Below are positions 5,965 through 10,703 of a stretch of 10,703 nucleotides of DNA, piece by piece. Every line of letters begins with the position of its first letter. The first letter of the stretch is position 1. The translations under genes were made by a program, and so were the position numbers. The stretch comes from Melioribacteraceae bacterium (lineage in GTDB: Bacteria; Bacteroidota; Ignavibacteria; Ignavibacteriales; Melioribacteraceae). The notes below the pieces were generated by a model. It had not been told where the DNA came from, did no database searches, and saw nothing but the letters and a program-made list of their open reading frames with translations. The stretch is from the NCBI GenBank assembly GCA_015486905.1, contig WFQV01000128.1:1-10703 (forward strand), given 5' to 3'.

Positions 5965-6426
5965 ATGAAAAAGTTTTTAGTTTTAATAATAATATTCTTT
6001 AGCGTTCCTTTTATTTCCAGGGCACAGCAGAACAGAGAGAGAATGATGCGTCAAAGGATGGGGCGGCTGGCGGAATTGGAACAATTAAAATTAATAGATT
6101 TGCTGAATCTCGATGAAACCACTGCAGTTAAATTGTTTGCACGGAGAAAGCAAAACTTAAACGAGCAACAAGCCCTGATTAAGATGAAGAAAGAGTATAT
6201 TAATGAATTGAGAAAAGCCGTTAAAGAAAACGATGATGAAAAATGCGATTCTTTAGTTAATAAAATTTTATACATTGAAAAAGAAAGTATAAAAAAAAGA
6301 GCAGAGTTTATTCATTCACTGTCTGACATTTTAACAAAGGAGCAAATTGCCAAAGTAATTATCTTTGAAAGCCGATTTAAAGATGAATTAAAGAACTATT
6401 TTATGCGGCATAGAATGAGAAGGTAA
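5965..6426 (+). CDS. Small secreted Spy/CpxP/CnrX-like protein, candidate periplasmic sensor
   Basis: A 153-residue exported helical protein. The signal peptide is residues 1-20 (cleavage after SRA). The mature protein starts with an Arg/Met-rich segment (RERMMRQRMGR), then LNLDETTAVKLFARR (47-61), a long charged helical region, LTKEQIAKVIIFESRF (123-138), and a basic end (FMRHRMRR). The spacing of the two L(T/D)xxQ/T-like motifs resembles the Spy/CpxP/CnrX/ZraP group, whose members sense metals or misfolded proteins. It has one Cys (residue 94) and few His. ATG follows AGGAG that overlaps the anti-sigma stop, so it is the third gene of the sigma operon. I infer a periplasmic partner of the anti-sigma factor. 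It may instead be a second chaperone. Confidence 0.75.
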   Translation: MKKFLVLIIIFFSVPFISRAQQNRERMMRQRMGRLAELEQLKLIDLLNLDETTAVKLFARRKQNLNEQQALIKMKKEYINELRKAVKENDDEKCDSLVNKILYIEKESIKKRAEFIHSLSDILTKEQIAKVIIFESRFKDELKNYFMRHRMRR

Positions 6427-6489
6427 AAACCTCTCGGAACTAACTTTCGACTGCCTTTGTTGAAAGAGGGAAAATTTAAAAAATAAAAC

Positions 6490-6518
6490 TTGATTTTTTT
6501 TACTTATGCAAGTAATTT
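6490..6518 (+). promoter_or_regulatory. Weak candidate promoter for tRNA-Leu
   Basis: TTGATT (6490-6495), a 17-base spacer and TAATTT (6513-6518) lie 15 bases before the tRNA 5' end. Spacing is ideal but the boxes match the consensus only partly. The spacer includes the inverted repeat TTACTT/AAGTAA. Confidence 0.35.
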
Positions 6519-6533
6519 TCGCAATTCAATTTT

Positions 6534-6618
6534 GCGGAAGTGGTGAAATTGGTATACACGCTACTTTGAGGGGGTAGTGCCCTTCCCGGGCGTGCGGGTT
6601 CAAGTCCCGCCTTCCGCA
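6534..6618 (+). tRNA. tRNA-Leu (anticodon GAG)
   Basis: A complete class II tRNA cloverleaf. The acceptor stem GCGGAAG pairs with CTTCCGC (6611-6617) and the discriminator A is at 6618. The D-arm stem is GTG/CAC around AAATTGGTATA. The anticodon stem CTACT/GGTAG encloses loop TTGAGGG, giving anticodon GAG, which reads CUC/CUU leucine codons. A long variable arm (GCCC/GGGC) is as expected for leucine, and the T-arm is GCGGG-TTCAAGT-CCCGC. The 3' CCA is not encoded (ACAACG follows) and must be added after transcription. Confidence 0.96.
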
Positions 6619-6649
6619 CAACGTTTTTTAATTAATTAGGTATATTAAA

Positions 6650-7453
6650 ATGAAAAAAGTATTTTTAATTTTGGGAGCTTTTCTTCTGATTGCTTCCGTC
6701 TCGTTTGCACAAGCGTTGGATAAAAATAACGACGCTAAAAAACTTTACAACGAAGGCACACGCTTGATAAAATCCGGTAATTTTAAAGGTGCCATTAAAA
6801 AGTATGATGAAGCTCTTAATTTAGTTGATGACTACAGACTTCACTTTGCCAAAGGGCAGGCACTTCGAAAAATGAGAAAGTTCGAGGAAGCCATTAAAGA
6901 ATATGAAAAGGCTAAGGAAGAAAAGCCGGATTATTTCCCCACTTATTTTTACATGGGCTCTTCTTACTTTGCCCTTAAAAATTATGAGAAAGCAAAGGAG
7001 TATTTTGACAAGACCCTTGAGCTTAATAAAACCAAGTTAGTGAAAAAAGCGGTAAGTAAAAATCTTCAGATTTGTAATGAAAAATTGGCTTTCCCGTTCT
7101 TGCTGGAAGGTAACACGGATGCACAACGCGGCGATTACAAGAAAGCCATCAAGAATTTTAGCAAAGTCTTGGAATATTACAACAGCGATGCGGCTTATCT
7201 TGGTCTGGCTAATGCTTACAACGAATTGGGTGATTACCAAAAAACATTGGAATTCGCTTCCAAAGCTATCGCCCACCGCAAAACTATTCCTCAGGGGACT
7301 CCGTATTTCTTTTTAGGCATGGCTTACAAAAATATGGGGCAAACCGACCAAGCAAAGCAAAATTTTGAGATTTGCTTAAAGGACAGAAGCAAAGCTAACA
7401 AAGGTTTTCGCAAAAGAGCAAAATATGAACTTAAACAAATGAAACAATCATGA
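6650..7453 (+). CDS. Secreted tetratricopeptide-repeat protein
   Basis: A 267-residue protein with a signal peptide (residues 1-20, cleavage probably after SFA) followed almost entirely by TPR units. About six are visible, near residues 28-59, 62-93, 97-127, 147-180, 182-210 and 217-245. Typical core patterns include FEEAIKEYEKAKEEKPDY, YEKAKEYFDKTLELN and YKKAIKNFSKVLEY. TPR proteins are scaffolds for protein-protein contacts, and an exported one would act in the periplasm or at the outer membrane. No catalytic domain is present, so the specific role is unknown. The ribosome binding site is weak (TAGG about 9 bases before ATG), but the signal peptide fixes the start. The gene begins only 31 bases after tRNA-Leu and may be transcribed with it. 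Confidence 0.88.
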   Translation: MKKVFLILGAFLLIASVSFAQALDKNNDAKKLYNEGTRLIKSGNFKGAIKKYDEALNLVDDYRLHFAKGQALRKMRKFEEAIKEYEKAKEEKPDYFPTYFYMGSSYFALKNYEKAKEYFDKTLELNKTKLVKKAVSKNLQICNEKLAFPFLLEGNTDAQRGDYKKAIKNFSKVLEYYNSDAAYLGLANAYNELGDYQKTLEFASKAIAHRKTIPQGTPYFFLGMAYKNMGQTDQAKQNFEICLKDRSKANKGFRKRAKYELKQMKQS

Positions 7454-7482
7454 CAAAGTTTAAGACACTCAAGAGAATAATA

Positions 7483-7577
7483 TTAATTATGAATTATGAA
7501 TGATGAATGTGTTGGGAGTAGATTGATTGCATGGTTGGATGAATGGATGCATAGTTGGATAAATGGGGATAAATGGT
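7483..7577 (+). repeat. Degenerate short tandem words (ATGAAT and GTTGGATAAATGG types)
   Basis: Bases 7483-7509 are built from ATTATGA/ATGATGA words. Bases 7541-7577 repeat TTGGAT(G/A)AATGG-like units about three times with drift (GTTGGATGAATGG, GTTGGATAAATGG, GGATAAATGG). It is non-coding low-complexity DNA. Confidence 0.6.
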
Positions 7578-7769
7578 TGGAATGAAAGATGCAATTTGTA
7601 AGATCTATCACTTAAATAGCGATTCTAATTGTAGAAATAAGGAATGCACAAATAAAAGGAAAGTTAGCTTGATTACAGGTTTAAAAACATTCGCGGAAAT
7701 TCGTGTAATTAGCGGATAAAAAATAAACAGATGAAAATGAAATAGCAAGAAATTTTTCCACTTATGCCC

Positions 7770-7798
7770 GCCCGCTTGAACAGCGGGCTTTTTCTTTT
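7770..7798 (+). terminator. Strong rho-independent terminator without an adjacent gene
   Basis: Perfect 6-bp GC stem (GCCCGC 7770-7775, GCGGGC 7783-7788) with a 7-base loop, followed by TTTTTCTTTT. It reads in the plus direction. The nearest upstream stop codon (TPR gene) is more than 300 bases away, so it either ends a long 3' UTR or serves a separate short transcript. Confidence 0.78.
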
Positions 7799-8251
7799 AC
7801 AAATGGAATGACTAAATCACAATAGATTAAAGGAGTAATGTCACAATAATAGAGTGGAAAAATATTCTTCAAAATGAATCTGAGAGTAAACCTATTGGAT
7901 ATTGGGCATCCTTTTGGAAAGAAATAAATTTATGTTTAAAAGAATTTTTTAGGGTGAAATTTCTTTGCGGGACAAAAACGTTTTTAAAATCGTTGCATTA
8001 ATAATACTCGCATTGTATTTTAGCGGAAAATAATTAAATAAAAAAATGAATATTTTAAATCTGGTGAGATATCCTTTAGTTGTTTTTAACTTCAAGAGAA
8101 ATGCGGAATGATGGCTTTTAGTTTTCTCTCCTTTAAAGTTTTCAAAGTCGATTATTTTACAATCTAAATTATTGTGGCGAGATTAGCTTAAACTTATGTG
8201 TTGTCTGAATAAATAAAATAGTCAATTTATATTATTTAGCAAGGAGGAATA

Positions 8252-10249
8252 ATGAACGAACTTCTTTGGGTTCCTATTATCGGATTGCTCGGCTTATTTT
8301 TTGCTTATGTCATTTATACTATGGTTCTTAAAAAGGACGAAGGTAATGACAGAATGAAAGAGATTGCCAAGCAAATCCAGCACGGAGCAATGACATTTCT
8401 TTCGCGTGAGTACAGAGTCATTGCTATTTTTATGATTGTTGTTTTTATTATCTTGTTTTTCTTTATTAGTCCCTATGCAAGTTACGCTTATGTTTTCGGC
8501 GGTATCAGTTCGATGCTTGCGGGTTTCTTCGGAATGAAAGCTGCTACACACAGCAGTAATCGTACATGCCAAGCAGCTGCAACGGGGGGAACTCCCGAAG
8601 CGCTGGTTACTTCGTTCATGGGCGGTTCCGTAATGGGTATCTCGGTTGCCGCTCTCGGTGTGGTAGGATTGGGATTGGTTTTCTTTTTTACTAAAGACCC
8701 TGAAATTATTAGCGGATTTGCTTTGGGTGCTTCCTCAATTGCACTTTTTGCAAGAGTGGGGGGCGGTATTTACACAAAGAGTGCCGATGTGGGCACCGAC
8801 CTCGTAGGCAAAGTTGAAGCGGGTATTCCGGAAGACGACCCCCGCAACCCGGGCGTTATCGCGGATAATGTCGGCGATAATGTTGGCGACACAGCCGGTA
8901 TGGGCGCGGACTTGTTTGAATCCTACATTGGCTCGGTAGTAGCTACCATTGCAATTGGTGCTACGATGACGAATCCTTTAAACTGGTCTGCTTTGCCGAT
9001 AGTTTTAATTACAATAGGTTTGATTTCTTCGCTCATCGGAATTTTCTCAATTAACTTTTTGAAGAAGATGAACCCGCAAACCGCTTTGAGAAACACGACA
9101 TATGTGGCGGGGATAATTTTTATTATCGGTGCTTATTTTGCTACAACTGCTTTGCTTGGAAGGGTAAACGAGTTCTGGGTTGTGGTTACCGGACTTATTA
9201 CCGGTGTGCTCATAGGTATTGAGAGCGAATATTTTACATCGGGAAAACCGATTAAAGAGATTGCACAAAGCTCCGTCTCGGGTCCTGCTACAACTATTAT
9301 TACCGGGCTTGCGGTCGGCTTCGAAAGTACGATTCTTCCTATTCTAACAATTTCTGTTGCTATTTTAATTTCTTATGCTCTTAGCGGGCTTTACGGAATA
9401 GCTATCTCGGCGGTCGGAATGCTTTCTACAATTGGTATTGTAATGTCAACCGATAGTTACGGTCCCATTGCTGACAATGCCGGGGGTATTGCACAAATGG
9501 CGGAGCTTGATCCTGAGGTTAGGAAAATTACCGACAAGCTCGATTCGTTAGGTAACACAACCGCTGCTATAGGGAAAGGTTTTGCAATCGGTTCCGCAGC
9601 ACTTACAGCTCTTGCTTTGTTCTCCGCTTACCAGCAGGCGGCTCATCTTAGCTTTATTGATTTAACAAACCGGCTAACCGTTGTAGGGCTTCTGCTTGGA
9701 GCATTGATGCCCTTTGTTATTGCAGCATTAACAATGAAAGCTGTCGGTAGAGCCGCAGATCAAATGGTAATAGAAATTAGAAGGCAGTTTAAAGAAATTG
9801 TCGGTCTGTTGGAAGGAAAGGCAAAGCCTGATGTTAAAACTTGCGTTGATATTGTAACAAGAGGTGCGTTGAAAGAAATGATTTTACCAGGACTGTTAGC
9901 AGTGCTTGCACCTCTATTGGTCGGTCTGTTTTTAGGAACTGAAACTTTAGGCGGATTTCTTGCCGGCGCCACATCTACCGGCGTACTCCTCGGAATAATG
10001 ATGACAAACGGCGGTGCGGCTTGGGACAATTCGAAAAAATGGATTGAGGAAGGAAACCTCGGCGGTAAAGGAACGCCTACCCACGCTGCTGCAGTTGTGG
10101 GTGATACGGTGGGCGATCCGTTCAAAGATACCACAGGTCCCTCAATGAATATCCTTATTAAGTTAATGTCGGTTCTCTCTCTCGTTTTTGCTCCTGTTTT
10201 TGTGCGCTATTCCGGACCGATTATGAAATTCTTTGATAATCTTTTTTAA
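8252..10249 (+). CDS. hppA: Membrane-bound ion-translocating pyrophosphatase (K+-dependent type)
   Basis: A 665-residue polytopic membrane enzyme that hydrolyses pyrophosphate to pump H+ and/or Na+ across the cytoplasmic membrane, recovering energy from biosynthetic PPi. Family motifs are all present: DVGTDLVGKVE (179-189, the D-x7-K-x-E pyrophosphate/Mg site), EDDPRNP, DNVGDNVGD (205-213) and, near the C-terminus, GDTVGDPFKDTTGPS. The segment GNTTAAIG (434-441) has Ala438 and Gly441 where K+-independent enzymes carry Lys and Thr, so it belongs to the K+-dependent class. Glu223 in DLFESYIG is the position associated with Na+-pumping members, although some H+-pumping relatives share it. Length is normal. 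AAGGAGG lies 4 bases before ATG. It is monocistronic with its own terminator. Confidence 0.97.
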   Translation: MNELLWVPIIGLLGLFFAYVIYTMVLKKDEGNDRMKEIAKQIQHGAMTFLSREYRVIAIFMIVVFIILFFFISPYASYAYVFGGISSMLAGFFGMKAATHSSNRTCQAAATGGTPEALVTSFMGGSVMGISVAALGVVGLGLVFFFTKDPEIISGFALGASSIALFARVGGGIYTKSADVGTDLVGKVEAGIPEDDPRNPGVIADNVGDNVGDTAGMGADLFESYIGSVVATIAIGATMTNPLNWSALPIVLITIGLISSLIGIFSINFLKKMNPQTALRNTTYVAGIIFIIGAYFATTALLGRVNEFWVVVTGLITGVLIGIESEYFTSGKPIKEIAQSSVSGPATTIITGLAVGFESTILPILTISVAILISYALSGLYGIAISAVGMLSTIGIVMSTDSYGPIADNAGGIAQMAELDPEVRKITDKLDSLGNTTAAIGKGFAIGSAALTALALFSAYQQAAHLSFIDLTNRLTVVGLLLGALMPFVIAALTMKAVGRAADQMVIEIRRQFKEIVGLLEGKAKPDVKTCVDIVTRGALKEMILPGLLAVLAPLLVGLFLGTETLGGFLAGATSTGVLLGIMMTNGGAAWDNSKKWIEEGNLGGKGTPTHAAAVVGDTVGDPFKDTTGPSMNILIKLMSVLSLVFAPVFVRYSGPIMKFFDNLF

Positions 10250-10276
10250 AAGAATTTAAATAAAATTCATAATGTT

Positions 10277-10315
10277 AAAAAGGCTTTTGGAAATATTTTT
10301 CAAAAGCCTTTTTTT
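10277..10315 (+). terminator. hppA terminator
   Basis: Perfect 13-bp stem: AAAAAGGCTTTTG (10277-10289) pairs with CAAAAGCCTTTTT (10301-10313) around an 11-base loop and runs into further T residues. It starts 28 bases after the hppA stop. Because the stem is A/T-bordered on both sides it could also work on the minus strand. Confidence 0.9.
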
Positions 10316-10386
10316 ATTGAAAAGAAACAATGACGATTAATGGGACGCTGATTTTTCATGATTGATTATGATTTTCGCTGATTGGA

Positions 10387-10410
10387 CAATGGAACACGGA
10401 TGACACAGAT
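10387..10410 (-). repeat. Copy 2 of the 24-bp dispersed repeat
   Basis: On the minus strand this reads ATC-TGTGTC-ATCCGTGTTC-CATTG and matches 71-94 at 21 of 24 positions. Just upstream, GCTGATT occurs twice (10347 and 10375 regions) in AT-rich intergenic DNA. Dispersed intergenic repeat; no function inferred. Confidence 0.6.
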
Positions 10411-10414
10411 GCAA

Positions 10415-10445
10415 AGTCTTAAGTAAAGAGTCTTAAGTCTTAAGT
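10415..10445. repeat. Three copies of AGTCTTAAGT
   Basis: AGTCTTAAGT occurs at 10415-10424, 10429-10438 and 10436-10445 (the last two overlap by 3 bases). Each contains the palindrome CTTAAG. It lies directly outside the insertion-sequence end. Confidence 0.7.
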
Positions 10446-10466
10446 TACCAGTGTTCAGCAATGTCT

Positions 10467-10703
10467 TGTCCTGAAATAGGTTGACAAAAAAAACAACTAA
10501 AAAAGGAGAAGAAAAAATGAAAGACAGACGCCCGAAAGTAAGCTATAGCCTTGCATTCAAACAAAAAGTTGTAAAAGAGATAGAAAATGGTATATTAACG
10601 AAGTCGGAAGCGCGAAGATTGTATAATATCGGAAGCAATATTACAATCCTACGTTGGCTTCGGCAATTAGGTAAATCACAATTAATTAACAAAGTTATCC
10701 ACA
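10467..10703 (+). mobile_element. Left end of an IS3-like insertion sequence (truncated by window edge)
   Basis: TGTCCTGAAATAGGTTGACA begins at 10467, about 50 bases before a transposase start. IS3-family elements typically begin with TG and carry their left inverted repeat at this distance. TGTCTTGTCC at 10462 is an alternative outer boundary. The right inverted repeat and target duplication lie outside the window, so the boundary and family are provisional. Confidence 0.6.
10517..10703 (+). CDS. IS3-family-like transposase OrfA, N-terminal part
   Basis: ATG at 10517, preceded by AGGAG, opens a frame that stays open to the window edge (62 codons). The protein begins MKDRRPKVSYSLAFKQKVV and contains a helix-turn-helix: FKQKVVKEIENG, then LTKSEARRLYNI, then a recognition helix around TILRWLRQLGK. 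This is the layout of the DNA-binding OrfA of IS3-type elements, which binds the terminal inverted repeats and is normally fused to an OrfB DDE catalytic domain by frameshifting. Only the DNA-binding part is visible, so intactness cannot be judged. Confidence 0.78.
   Translation, partial: MKDRRPKVSYSLAFKQKVVKEIENGILTKSEARRLYNIGSNITILRWLRQLGKSQLINKVIH

Larger units (their letters stand above)
7454..8251. other. Long intergenic region with repeats and an isolated terminator
   Basis: About 800 bases without a convincing gene. From left to right it holds: ATGAAT/TTGGAT word repeats (7483-7577), an AT-rich stretch with TTCGCGGAAATTCGTG (7690-7705), a strong terminator (7770-7798), and an open frame at 7831-8001 lacking a start codon. 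The last ~200 AT-rich bases lead into hppA and end with AAGGAGG (8241-8247), a strong ribosome binding site. I saw no known riboswitch. Confidence 0.6.

Noticed and set aside
6427..6475. Possible hairpin after the sigma operon (CCTCT/AGAGG and CTTTC/GAAAG)
   Set aside because: The two pairings overlap each other, the loops are long and there is no adjoining T-run, so I do not call a terminator.
8045..8110. Mini open frame of 21 codons starting at 8045
   Set aside because: No ribosome binding site, no conservation evidence, and a length expected by chance in AT-rich DNA.
4660..8156. Shared 11-mer AAAGTCGATTA at 4660 and near 8146
   Set aside because: Matches of 11 bases are expected by chance many times in a 10-kb AT-rich window, and the second copy lacks the TGTCAAA box, so it is not a third ECF promoter.
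8201..8233. Possible hppA promoter TTGTCT ... TATATT
   Set aside because: The spacer is 21 bases and the implied start would fall almost on the ribosome binding site. Too weak to list.
8294..10134. Minus-strand open frames opposite hppA, including one of 124 codons at 9760-10134
   Set aside because: They are shadows of the conserved hppA reading frame, with no ribosome binding site and no recognisable domains.

Overview
The window is AT-rich bacterial chromosome. It most likely comes from the Bacteroidota/Ignavibacteriota (FCB) side of the tree. This is an inference from three things: an S46-family dipeptidyl peptidase lipoprotein, a K+-dependent-type membrane pyrophosphatase, and an ECF sigma/anti-sigma/Spy-like cassette, all with AGGAG-type ribosome binding sites and repeat-littered intergenic DNA. 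No ribosomal RNA or other strict taxonomic marker is present, so the placement is tentative.

Layout. (1) 1-2376: an intergenic edge, a terminator, and a minus-strand S46 dipeptidyl peptidase lipoprotein. (2) 2377-4020: an accessory island with a minus-strand Phd/YefM-PIN (VapBC-like) toxin-antitoxin pair and a palindromic operator candidate. The pair is bracketed by two ~104-bp imperfect direct repeats and by GC-rich palindromes. (3) 4021-6426: a stress-response module. A Spy/CpxP-like secreted protein on the minus strand diverges from a plus-strand operon of ECF sigma factor, membrane anti-sigma factor and a second small Spy/CpxP/CnrX-like secreted protein. (4) 6534-7453: tRNA-Leu(GAG), then a secreted TPR protein starting 31 bases later. 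(5) 7454-8251: about 800 bases without a convincing gene, holding repeats and a stand-alone terminator. (6) 8252-10249: hppA, a membrane-bound ion-translocating pyrophosphatase, with a clear terminator. (7) 10317-10703: repeats, then the left end of an IS3-like insertion sequence whose transposase runs off the window.

The strongest observation is in the 209-base gap between the Spy-like gene and the sigma gene. The same two boxes, ACTTTAAACCTTT and TGTCAAA, occur once on each strand, separated by exactly 14 unconserved bases each time, and each copy points at one of the divergent genes. The architecture resembles an ECF -35/-10 promoter. It suggests that the sigma factor drives both its own operon and the divergent Spy-like gene. 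The set is then a self-contained, autoregulated envelope-stress or metal-sensing circuit: sigma, membrane anti-sigma, periplasmic sensor and periplasmic effector. It is comparable in logic, though not visibly in sequence, to CnrYXH or the Cpx/Spy systems. The remaining genes look like ordinary housekeeping or accessory functions with no clear link to this circuit.
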